From Cyanophora paradoxa (taxonomy: Eukaryota; Glaucocystophyceae; Cyanophorales; Cyanophoraceae), in assembly GCA_004431415.1 (NCBI GenBank), contig QPMI01000017.1, forward strand, positions 310,001-374,000: a DNA stretch of 64,000 nt. Direction: 5' to 3'. Shown here one piece after another: positions 1 to 9,688 of the stretch. The position numbers were made by a program, and so were the translations under genes. Under the pieces are notes generated by a model, which was given only the letters and a program-made list of their open reading frames with translations, had not been told where the DNA came from and did not search any database. Each line of letters starts with the position of its first letter. Position 1 is the stretch's first letter.

Positions 1-519
1 TACGCACGACGCTGACGCGACCTCGCTTGGAAGTGAATGAAGGGTCCACTGCGCTCGTACTTATCCGCCGGCTGAAGCTGAAGCGTTCGCCTCGGAGCTA
101 GCGCTCGCGCTCACCCAGCCCGACTTCCGGGAGGAATTCTCTGCGCGGGGGTACGCGTTAGCAACCGCCGAAGCTGCATTCGCTTGTGCGTGTAAGAGGC
201 TTTCGAAGGCGGCAAAGTGAGTCGCAGATGTTTCGTCCTTCAGCAAACCTACTCCCGCCGCTCCCGCCGCTCCCGCGCTTGAGCTCGGCGAGATCGGGCA
301 TTTTTCTTTTTCGGTGGGGTCGGGTGAAAAAAGCCTGGGGTCGCCCGAGAGCGCGCCCGAGAGTAACAAAAAAGCAAGAACTCCGGACGCGGCCCGTGAC
401 GGGCGAAAAAAGTCGCGTTCGGCCCAAGTTTGAAAGTTGGAGCGGGACGGCACCCCGGCGCTCCGCAGCGTTCAACTCACTCCTCCCTCCGTGTACCTCT
501 AGCCACCCAGCCCGCCAAC
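1..519. other. Upstream region of left H2B gene, no gene seen
   Basis: No convincing coding exon on either strand. Long open frames here are GC-driven. From 293 onward the sequence is the outer part of an inverted repeat and is matched in reverse at 10766-10992, so the conserved part upstream of the H2B start is the likely promoter. It contains A/T-rich runs near 301-330 and 366-375 in an otherwise GC-rich setting. Confidence 0.5.
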
Positions 520-1642
520 ATGCCGCCGAAGGCCGAGAAGAAGCCCGTCGAGAAGAAGGACGTGCGTGGAGCGATGGATGCGCGCGGGCGGGAGGCGTGG
601 GCGGTGCGCTGACCGGGGCGCGTTCTGGCGTGCGCAGGACGAGGAGAAGAAGGAGGAGCAGCCCAAGAAGGCCGCCAAGGCCCCGAAGGCTGAGAAGGCC
701 CCCAAGGCCAAGAAGGCCACCAAGGGCGAGAAGAAGGAGGGCGACAAGAAGAAGATTAAGAAGAGCAAGAAGTACACCTTCTCTTCTGTGCGTGGGGGCC
801 TGCGTGGGCGTGGGAGCGCTCGCGTGCGGGGCGCTGACGCGCGGCGGCGCAGTACATCTTCAAGGTGCTCAAGCAGGTCCACCCGGACACTGGCATGTCC
901 AAGTCGGCGATGTCCATCATGAACTCGTTCGTGACGGACATGTTCGAGAAGATCTCGACGGAGGCTGGCAAGCTTGTTCGCCAGAACAAGTCCCAGACCC
1001 TCTCGTCCCGGGAGATCCAGACGGCCGTCCGCCTGCTCCTGCCCGGCGAGCTGGCCAAGCACGCCGTGTCGGAGGGCACCAAGGCGGTGACCAAGTTCAC
1101 CTCGGCCTAAAGGACCTGCCTCTGACTACCTACCTACGGTGTCTTTTGACACCTCTCTCTCCTCTTCGAACCCGTGGCGTCTGCGCGCGTAGCGTAGCTG
1201 GGCGCGGGGCCTTGCTCGGGCAGCGTGGCGCGGCGCGCAGCAGGCGTAGCGAGCAGTGAGTGGCCTCGGTGTACGCGTTGCGCCTTCCGTTGCTCTTGGT
1301 GAGGCGTTCGCGTAGCGCGTTTGCTAGCCCCGCCGGTGTTGGCGTAATTTGAATTTTGAGCTGCTTGCATCTTTCTTGAACTCGATTAGCGTCGCTTTCG
1401 TAGAGTAGCAGTTACAGCTAGCGTCAGGGTTATGCAGGCGTGCAGGAGCTGGTTTTGTTGTTTGAATTTCAAAGCATGTATATTTATTCGGAGACAGTGG
1501 CAGTTGCGTTCAGCCCTGCAGATCTAGTTTGCGTCCCCAGCGCGAACAGCGCGTGCTCTGCTGAGGCTGCCTCAAGCTAGACATGCTCAGGGGATAATGC
1601 ATGACCAGGATGCGGAATGCCCATTCACGCATCGTAATCTAC
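293..1642 (+). repeat. Inverted repeat, left arm (with H2B)
   Basis: This stretch matches 9689-10992 in reverse complement. Position 293 pairs with 10992, the H2B start at 520 with 10765, the H2B stop at 1110 with 10177, and 1642 with 9689. The coding part is near-identical; the part 3' of H2B (about 1400-1640) has substitutions and small indels. The inner edge lies inside the last codons of the fibrillin gene. Confidence 0.9.
520..1110 (+). CDS. Histone H2B (left copy, intact)
   Basis: Core histone H2B, which dimerises with H2A in the nucleosome. Three exons, 520-561, 638-787 and 853-1110, give 149 residues. Residues 1 to about 64 are a Lys/Ala/Pro-rich tail starting MPPKAEKK. The histone fold follows from [20 protein letters not shown] and the protein ends [16 protein letters not shown], which carries the C-terminal helix lysines of the family, including the usual ubiquitination site region. 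Both introns start GTGCG and the second has CTGAC before its AG. The gene sits in the left arm of an inverted repeat with a second copy at 10177-10765 on the opposite strand. Length and sequence are typical of H2B; introns in H2B are uncommon in animals but seen in algae and plants. Confidence 0.96.
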
Positions 1643-2719
1643 CCCCGGCACGCCGATGTCCGCCTCGTTTGCCCTCTGCAAGAGAAAGATTGTGCCCTTG
1701 TTCCCTCTGCTAATCTGTTGAGCAGGCCGGGCGTTAGGAGGGAAGCAACTGACGCGCGCCGCGAGGGAGGCGATCTGCTGCGTATGCGCACTCGGAAGTC
1801 GGCATCCAGGTAGGTCACGTCCAGCCAGCCCTTCGCCTCGTCGCCGAGAAGACGGAAAGGGACGGGATACGGGACGCGGACGGGGAGCGCCCTGAACCTA
1901 AACGCCGCCCGATCGAAAGCAAACTTGACGCGCGTGCCGTTGGGGTCAATCGTTGCAGCCGCCTCCACGGTCAGCTTCCCGTTCAAAGGGCCGAGATCCG
2001 CGATCTGCGCATGCGCGTGGCCGCCGCGGGCGAGTAAAAGGCGAGTGCGCGGCGCGCGGCGCGGGCGGCGCACGTTGCGGATCCGGCGGTCGGCGGGGTC
2101 CTGCAGTTTCACGAGCTGATGTACATTCGGCACCCTGCGAGCTGCCTTTGAGGACCCGACGCCAATGGCGAGCGCCGCGCAAACAAACAAGACCTCACCT
2201 CCCGACCACCAGGCGCTGAATTGGGCTCGCCGTGCCGGGCCGTGTGGTAAATAGAAGTCGCCAGCAGCTGTTCGTATTCATCAAGATCTAGAAAACAGAG
2301 ACATGGGTGCACCACTGGCTTACCCGTCGAGCAGCGGGGACGAAGCCGGGCTGTCGAAGACAGCAGTCAGCCTTGGCCACGCAGCGCGGCGGGCGAGCGG
2401 CGCGCACTTCTGAGTAGCGTTGGAACCCTCGAGCTGCCCGACGAGGTCCAGGATCTTGGTGCGCTGCGCCTCGCCGACAACGCGGCCGGTGCTCGTGTCT
2501 GCGCGGTGGCCATGGGTCAACAGGACGGACGCAAGCGTCGGCGCACGGCGAACCCTTAACGGCCTCCCGTAGCTGCCGCTTGAACTCTTCTGCGTTCGCG
2601 TGCACCTGGAAGCGCTGGCGCGGCGCTCGCCGCGCGTTCGGCCGAACGAGCGATGCGCCGGAGACCGGCGCGCCGAAGAGCTGGCGCTCGGCGCTCAGAG
2701 GCGCCACGCTGACGAACAT
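1625..2719 (-). CDS. Plastid-lipid-associated protein (PAP/fibrillin), complete copy
   Basis: Fibrillins are plastid lipid-binding proteins of plastoglobules, thylakoids or stroma. Seven exons fit exactly: 2719-2554, 2498-2408, 2350-2324, 2267-2199, 2134-2074, 2004-1792 and 1714-1625, 717 nt or 238 residues. Residues 1 to about 40 are rich in Ser, Ala and Arg with few acids, like a transit peptide. Family motifs are clear: LLDGCWRLLFTTRPGTASPI, RVKFAFDRAAFRF, GWLDVTYLDADFRISRGNKG and TIFLLQRANEAD. The start is the first ATG of the open exon; the ankyrin-HECT gene starts 179 bp away on the other strand, implying a shared promoter. The last codons overlap the inner end of the left inverted-repeat arm. 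A truncated second copy lies at 4271-5126. Confidence 0.88.
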
Positions 2720-4247
2720 CTGCCGAAGCTTAGCGCCGATGGAGCTAACTGCCGAACCAACGCCGACTTTCGCCGTCCGCGGCTGGGTACCGATTTCGCA
2801 GAGGCATTTCGCCTCGCCGCACTGGAATCGAGCGCCTTTCTTGCTGCAAGGCCTCTGAACTTGACTGAGGCGGGGAGCTCGGCCGGCTGCGCCGGCGAAT
2901 GTGCGCGCTCTTCGATGCGGCTCGCGCGGGCGATGCGGAGCGCCTTGAAGCGCTGCTGGCCTCCGCCGAGTTCGATGTCAATGCGCGGTGGGTTATCGCC
3001 GGGCCGCGCATGCAGCGCACACCGGCTGACTCGCTCGCAGCGACGATCTTGGCCGGAGCGCATTGGCGCTCGCGGTAGAGGCGCGCGCGGAGCGCTGCGC
3101 GGCGCTGCTCTGCCGAGCCGGAGCGGATGCACGGGCGCCTCTTTCAGCGGTCACGAGCGCGAAGGTCCTGGCGCGCGCCGTGGAGCTCAAGCTCCCCAAC
3201 CTGGTCGCAATCCTGCTGGAGCACGGCGCTGGCATTCAGGGCGATCCAGCGCTCAAGCGCACCGCCGTCCATATCAGCGCGCTCGCAAACTCGGACGAGT
3301 GCCTGCGGCGTCTGCTGGACGCCGAGCCCGGCGCGTCGCTCCTGCAGGACGCGGAGGGCTCCACCGCCGCGCACTTTGCGGCGCGGCATGGGAATCCGGC
3401 GTCGCTGTTACGTATCCTCGAGGCGGACCCGAGCGCCGCAAATGCTGCCGCAGAGCCGTCGGCCGACATGCCGCTCCACACCGCCGCCGCGTGGGGATCT
3501 GAGGCCGCCATCGAGGCGCTGCTCAACGCGGGGGCCGACCCCGCGGCCATGAACCGCGCGGGGCGCACCCCGCTGCACGTGCGGTCCTGCTCCGATTTCG
3601 CCCCGCCCCGCCCACCCCGCGGCTCACACCGTTGCGCAGACGGCGGCCGCTTCGGGCTTTGCGCCGTGCGTGAGGCGGCTCCTCGATTCCGGACGCGTGA
3701 ACCCCGCCGCGCGGGACCACGAGGGCGCCACGGCCATCCGGTGCGCCCCGCCCACCGCGCTCCGCGAGGCCCGCGCGCCGCGGGCCGAGCCGCGGGCAGG
3801 CTGGCGGCGGCGGGGCAGCACGCGGAGTGCGTGGCGCTGCTCTCGGAGGCGGCGGTGCCGGAGGGGAGCGGCCGCTGGAGCCTCTCGGACGAGCTCTTCC
3901 GCACCGGCCGCGAGCTCCTCGCCCCGGGCTCCGACACCCGCTCCGCCCGCCCCTCCTTCCGCCCCCTCCTCGCCGCCGCGCTCCACGACGGCAGCCCCGC
4001 CTGCGCCCAGCGCGCCGAGGCCCTCTTCTCGGACCTGCAGGCGCGCCCCAGGCCCCTCCTCCCGCCCCCGCTCCCGCCCCCGCTCCCGCCCCGCCTGACG
4101 CGCGCCCCGCCCCGCCAGGCGGCCGTCGCGGCGGTGCAGGCGGAGCCGGCGCAGCTGACGTGGTACCCCGAGCGGCTAGAGAACATCCTCTGCGCCCTCG
4201 CCGCCTTCTGGGCCGCCGCCGTCGACCCCTCTGCGCCGGCGGGCGCG
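1864..4247 (+). repeat. Tandem duplication, copy A
   Basis: Direct repeat of 4271-6650, offset 2407 bp at the start and 2403 bp at the end. The copies appear to differ only by one-base losses in G or C runs in copy B (GGGG 3493-3496 versus GGG 5900-5902, and three C runs near 4066-4118). It begins inside the fibrillin gene and ends inside the ankyrin-HECT gene. Confidence 0.92.
2899..4247 (+). pseudogene. Ankyrin-repeat part of ankyrin-HECT ligase, truncated copy
   Basis: First part of the gene found complete at 5306-9652. It starts MCALFDAARAGDAERLEALL, is spliced over an intron near 2988-3039 to DDLGRSALALAVEAR, and runs through ankyrin repeats with motifs such as LPNLVAILLEHGAGIQG, STAAHFAARHGNPASLLRIL and AAIEALLNAGADPAAMN. 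Unlike the full copy, the reading frame is intact across 3493-3496. It stops being homologous at 4247, where the duplication junction joins it to an inverted fibrillin fragment, so there is no HECT domain. If translated it could give an ankyrin-only protein; read-through into the junction gives unrelated residues before a stop near 4526. Best regarded as a duplication by-product. Confidence 0.8.
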
Positions 4248-4270
4248 ACGGGGAGCGCCCTGAACCTACG
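4248..4270. other. Duplication junction with templated filler
   Basis: Twenty-three bases at the join belong to neither copy in place. The first 21 equal 1880-1900, which is also present at 4287-4307 just past the join. A short local copy at a breakpoint is a known mark of end joining with templated insertion. Confidence 0.85.
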
Positions 4271-5126
4271 GGGATACGGGACGCGGACGGGGAGCGCCCT
4301 GAACCTAAACGCCGCCCGATCGAAAGCAAACTTGACGCGCGTGCCGTTGGGGTCAATCGTTGCAGCCGCCTCCACGGTCAGCTTCCCGTTCAAAGGGCCG
4401 AGATCCGCGATCTGCGCATGCGCGTGGCCGCCGCGGGCGAGTAAAAGGCGAGTGCGCGGCGCGCGGCGCGGGCGGCGCACGTTGCGGATCCGGCGGTCGG
4501 CGGGGTCCTGCAGTTTCACGAGCTGATGTACATTCGGCACCCTGCGAGCTGCCTTTGAGGACCCGACGCCAATGGCGAGCGCCGCGCAAACAAACAAGAC
4601 CTCACCTCCCGACCACCAGGCGCTGAATTGGGCTCGCCGTGCCGGGCCGTGTGGTAAATAGAAGTCGCCAGCAGCTGTTCGTATTCATCAAGATCTAGAA
4701 AACAGAGACATGGGTGCACCACTGGCTTACCCGTCGAGCAGCGGGGACGAAGCCGGGCTGTCGAAGACAGCAGTCAGCCTTGGCCACGCAGCGCGGCGGG
4801 CGAGCGGCGCGCACTTCTGAGTAGCGTTGGAACCCTCGAGCTGCCCGACGAGGTCCAGGATCTTGGTGCGCTGCGCCTCGCCGACAACGCGGCCGGTGCT
4901 CGTGTCTGCGCGGTGGCCATGGGTCAACAGGACGGACGCAAGCGTCGGCGCACGGCGAACCCTTAACGGCCTCCCGTAGCTGCCGCTTGAACTCTTCTGC
5001 GTTCGCGTGCACCTGGAAGCGCTGGCGCGGCGCTCGCCGCGCGTTCGGCCGAACGAGCGATGCGCCGGAGACCGGCGCGCCGAAGAGCTGGCGCTCGGCG
5101 CTCAGAGGCGCCACGCTGACGAACAT
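4271..5126 (-). pseudogene. Fibrillin fragment (5' part only)
   Basis: Copy of fibrillin exons 1-5 and the start of exon 6, identical in frame to 2719-1864 and starting at 5126. The coding sequence is cut after ALPVRVPYP, so it lacks the GWLDVTYL and ISRGNKG motifs that complete the PAP domain. Beyond the join the antisense strand of the ankyrin gene is read. It keeps the full promoter side, so it may be transcribed, but the product would lack the C-terminal third. Confidence 0.85.
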
Positions 5127-6650
5127 CTGCCGAAGCTTAGCGCCGATGGAGCTAACTGCCGAACCAACGCCGACTTTCGCCGTCCGCGGCTGGGTACCGA
5201 TTTCGCAGAGGCATTTCGCCTCGCCGCACTGGAATCGAGCGCCTTTCTTGCTGCAAGGCCTCTGAACTTGACTGAGGCGGGGAGCTCGGCCGGCTGCGCC
5301 GGCGAATGTGCGCGCTCTTCGATGCGGCTCGCGCGGGCGATGCGGAGCGCCTTGAAGCGCTGCTGGCCTCCGCCGAGTTCGATGTCAATGCGCGGTGGGT
5401 TATCGCCGGGCCGCGCATGCAGCGCACACCGGCTGACTCGCTCGCAGCGACGATCTTGGCCGGAGCGCATTGGCGCTCGCGGTAGAGGCGCGCGCGGAGC
5501 GCTGCGCGGCGCTGCTCTGCCGAGCCGGAGCGGATGCACGGGCGCCTCTTTCAGCGGTCACGAGCGCGAAGGTCCTGGCGCGCGCCGTGGAGCTCAAGCT
5601 CCCCAACCTGGTCGCAATCCTGCTGGAGCACGGCGCTGGCATTCAGGGCGATCCAGCGCTCAAGCGCACCGCCGTCCATATCAGCGCGCTCGCAAACTCG
5701 GACGAGTGCCTGCGGCGTCTGCTGGACGCCGAGCCCGGCGCGTCGCTCCTGCAGGACGCGGAGGGCTCCACCGCCGCGCACTTTGCGGCGCGGCATGGGA
5801 ATCCGGCGTCGCTGTTACGTATCCTCGAGGCGGACCCGAGCGCCGCAAATGCTGCCGCAGAGCCGTCGGCCGACATGCCGCTCCACACCGCCGCCGCGTG
5901 GGATCTGAGGCCGCCATCGAGGCGCTGCTCAACGCGGGGGCCGACCCCGCGGCCATGAACCGCGCGGGGCGCACCCCGCTGCACGTGCGGTCCTGCTCCG
6001 ATTTCGCCCCGCCCCGCCCACCCCGCGGCTCACACCGTTGCGCAGACGGCGGCCGCTTCGGGCTTTGCGCCGTGCGTGAGGCGGCTCCTCGATTCCGGAC
6101 GCGTGAACCCCGCCGCGCGGGACCACGAGGGCGCCACGGCCATCCGGTGCGCCCCGCCCACCGCGCTCCGCGAGGCCCGCGCGCCGCGGGCCGAGCCGCG
6201 GGCAGGCTGGCGGCGGCGGGGCAGCACGCGGAGTGCGTGGCGCTGCTCTCGGAGGCGGCGGTGCCGGAGGGGAGCGGCCGCTGGAGCCTCTCGGACGAGC
6301 TCTTCCGCACCGGCCGCGAGCTCCTCGCCCCGGGCTCCGACACCCGCTCCGCCCGCCCCTCCTTCCGCCCCCTCCTCGCCGCCGCGCTCCACGACGGCAG
6401 CCCCGCCTGCGCCCAGCGCGCCGAGGCCCTCTTCTCGGACCTGCAGGCGCGCCCCAGGCCCCTCCTCCCGCCCCGCTCCCGCCCCGCTCCCGCCCCGCCT
6501 GACGCGCGCCCCGCCCGCCAGGCGGCCGTCGCGGCGGTGCAGGCGGAGCCGGCGCAGCTGACGTGGTACCCCGAGCGGCTAGAGAACATCCTCTGCGCCC
6601 TCGCCGCCTTCTGGGCCGCCGCCGTCGACCCCTCTGCGCCGGCGGGCGCG
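4271..6650 (+). repeat. Tandem duplication, copy B
   Basis: Second unit of the direct repeat described at 1864-4247. Its right end at 6650 continues into unique sequence of the ankyrin-HECT gene; its left end is cut from the fibrillin coding sequence by the junction. Confidence 0.92.
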
Positions 6651-8290
6651 GCCGGCGCACCTGGCGCCGGCGACGACGAGGCGGACGAACCTGCGCCGCT
6701 GACGGCCCCGCCGGCGGCGCCCTTCCCGCGGCCGAGCCCGCTTCCTGAGCTCGCCGCCGCCCTCGTCGAGTTCGTCCGCCGGGTCCGCAACCGCCCGCTT
6801 TCGCCCCGCCGCCCTGCACGCGCCGGCCGCCATCTCACCGCGCCGCAGATCGCGCCGTGGCTGACGGACCTGGCGGAGAGGGACCGGCGCCTGTACCCCG
6901 GCTGTCTCGGCTTCCTTCTGGCCTTTGACGACCCCTCCGCCCTGCCCCTCAAGCGCCTCTGGGTACGCCCCCCTGCCCCCGGCGCTGCCCCGCCGCTGCC
7001 GACTCCCCTCGCCGGCGCCCCCGCAGCTCCTGGACCTCATTCGGAGGGCCAACATGCCACTCGGCGGGGGCGCCCCGCCCGCCGCCGGCGTCGTCACCCG
7101 CGTGCGCGCCCCGCCCGCCGCACCGGCGCCGGCCGCGCACGCCTGCATCTGACGGCCGGGCGCGCCCCAGGTGGCGCCCTCCGTAACGGCGGCCGAGCGC
7201 GAGGCGTCTCTCACGGCCGCCCTGCCCGTCGCCCCGCCGGGCACCGCCGCCGCCATCGCGGCCGCCGCCGCCGCGCTCGGGCCCGCGGCGCTCGGGGCCG
7301 GGGCCACCGGGGCGCGGCCCGGGCCCGAGCGGCAGCGGAGCGTCAGCACGGGGGGGCGGCCGCTCTACTCGGGCCTCCTCCCCGCGGCCGGCGACTCGGA
7401 CGAGGACGAGCTGGAGCGCCCGCGCGCCCCCGCCCGCAGCAGCGGCGGCGGCCGCCTCGAGGGCGCCGCCGCGTCGGCGGCGCCGCGCCCGCCGCGCCCG
7501 CCGCCGCGGAGGCGGCGCGTGGTCGACGAGAGCGACGAGTCGGAGGGGTCGAGCGACGAGGAGGAGGAGGGGCGGGCGAGCCCCGCGCCGCCGCGGCAGC
7601 GGACGCTCAGCGGGAGCGCGGTGGAGGACCGCGGGGCGGCCGCCACGCGCGCCCTCGCGTCCGCCCTCGCGCGCATCTCCCCCGCCGGCCCCGCCCCGCC
7701 CCGCTGCCGCCCTCCGGCGGCCCGAAGCGCGTGCCCGTCGTCGTCCGCCGGTGCGCCGTCCTTCCCGCGCGCGGGCCCTCGCCGCCGGCGCCGCCCGGGG
7801 CCGAGGGGCCCGGCGGCAGGGCGGCGGTGCTGGAGGACGCGGTGGAGAAGTTTGGCGGGGACCGCGGCCTCGAGATCGTGCGCCCCGCCGGCCCTCCAGA
7901 TCCCGGCTCGCCTCCGCCCGCCCCTTCGCCGACGCGCGCGGGGCGGGGCGGCTTGCGCGCAGCTGCGGAGCCCGGCGGGGGTGGACCTGCGCTTCGCGGG
8001 GGAGCAGGGCGAGGGCGCCGGCGTCTTCCGCGAGTTCCTCCGCCTCCTCTGCGGGGCCGCCGCGAACCCCCGCGCCCTCCTCTTCCGCAGCGAGGACGGC
8101 GGCGTCACGTTCGCCGCGAGCCCCGCCAGCTCCATCCTCGTCCGCCCGCGCCCCCGCCCCCCGCGCGCCACGTTCTTAATGGGGCGCAGGGAGACGCGGA
8201 GGGGCAGTACGTCGTCGTGGGGCGCCTCCTCGGCTTCGCCCTCGCCGCCTCCTTCACCGCCCCGCTGCCCCTCGCCCTCCCCGTCCGCAA

Positions 8291-8328
<38 letters not shown>

Positions 8329-9652
8329 CCCCGCGCCCCGTCCCGCCCGCTGAGGAGCCCGCAGGCGCTGCTCGGGGTGCCCCACCGCCCCTCCGACCTC
8401 GTCTCCATCGCCCCCGTGCGCCCGCCCGTATGCGCCCGCCCCGCTCGCGCCCCGCGCCGATCCCCGCGCGCCCCGCGGGCAGGAGGTGTACAAGAGCCTG
8501 GTGGAGGTGGCGGAGGGCCCGCCGGGGCTCGCCGAAAGCCTCGGCCTCACATTCGTCGCCACCGAGGACGAGCCCTTCCCCGAGGAGGCCCGCCCCGCCC
8601 CGCCCCGCCCCGCCCTTGCGGCCCGCCGGTCTGAGGGAGGGGTGGGGCAGGTGGAGCTGCTGCCCGGCGGGGCGGAGCTTCCCGTGACCGACGCAAACCG
8701 GGGCCAGTACGTGCGGCTCTTCTGCGAGTGGCGCTGCCTCGGCCGCGTCCGCGAGCAGGCGCGCCTCGCCACCCGCCGGGGCGCCCCGTCTCCCCCCGCG
8801 CGGCGCGGCTGAAGCGCCGGGCCCCGGCCCCGCAGGTGGCGGCTCTTTGCCGCGGGTTCCGCGAGATCGTCCCCGGCCGCGTCCTCGACCGAGTCAGAGG
8901 GTGCGCCTCGCGGCCGGCCCCGGCGCTCTCCGAGTCCGAGGGCCGGCCACTGAGCGCCTTCATACACTGGGCGCGCCCCCTGCAGGCTGCTCTCCCCACA
9001 GGACCTGGATGCGCTCCTCTGCGGCACCCGCGCCATCGACGTCGACGACTGGCAGGCCCGCCCCCGCTCCCGGCCCCGCCCCCGCCCATCCCTCCCCTTT
9101 CTGCGCCAGCGCTGGGTCACCCCGCGACGCTGACGCCGCCGGCCGCGCCCCCGCAGGCGAACACGCAGTACGCGGGGGGCTACCACGCCGCCTCCCCGGA
9201 GGTGCTGCTGTTCTGGAGGATGGTCCGCGAGGGCATGGACCACCGACACCGCGTGCGAACCATCCCCCCCCACCTCCTTTCCCCCCAGGACGACTCCGCT
9301 CGCGCTCCTGACTCTCGAGCTCCTCGCTTGCGTGCAGGCGGAACTCCTCCACTTCGTCACGGGGTGCGGCGAGCCGGCGCCCGCGCGCCCCTGGCCCCTT
9401 TGATCATGACGTCAACTCGCCGCGCGCAGGTCGTCGGCCGTGCCCGTCGGGGGATTCGGCCGCCTGTGCGGACCCCACGGCCCTGCCCCTTTCACCATCA
9501 TGGCCTCCGAGGCGGGGTCGAGCTCTCTTCCCACCGCCCACACCTGCTTCCACCTCTTGCGACTCCCTCGCTACGCCTCCCTCGAGCATATGGCCACCCA
9601 ATTCTCCATCGCCCTCTCCCACGGGAGCGGCGGCGGCTTCCAATTCATTTGA
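5306..9652 (+). CDS. Ankyrin-repeat HECT E3 ubiquitin ligase, HACE1-like layout
   Basis: HECT ligases take ubiquitin onto a catalytic cysteine and pass it to substrates; the ankyrin repeats probably bind the substrate. N-terminal ankyrin repeats lie at about 5306-6200, a low-complexity Ala/Pro/Arg middle follows (acidic stretch near 7530-7570), and a HECT domain spans about 7980-9652. HECT marks are LRFAGEQGEGAGVFREF, VVVGRLLGFALA, PVTDANRGQYVRLF and the C-lobe LPTAHTCFHLLRLPRY, whose cysteine codon is 9545-9547. The end GSGGGFQFI is typical of HECT proteins. About ten introns; one starting near 8291 holds a run of 32 C. The frame breaks at 5900-5902, where GGG replaces the GGGG of copy A, shifting the ankyrin part against the rest: either a sequencing error or a real lesion in the only copy with a HECT domain. 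Human HACE1 has the same domain order, but orthology is not shown. Confidence 0.82.
8295..8326 (+). repeat. C32 homopolymer in intron
   Basis: Run of 32 C within an intron of the ankyrin-HECT gene that opens GC rather than GT near 8291. True length is uncertain because such runs are hard to sequence. Confidence 0.8.
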
Positions 9653-9688
9653 TCTAACAATTCCAACGCTGTCTGCTGTCTTCTCTCA

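Noticed and set aside
5007-8687. Very long plus-strand open frame of 1226 codons
   Set aside because: It mixes real ankyrin and HECT-gene pieces in the wrong frame with introns; Arg/Pro/Ala repeats reflect GC composition. The real gene is the spliced ankyrin-HECT gene.
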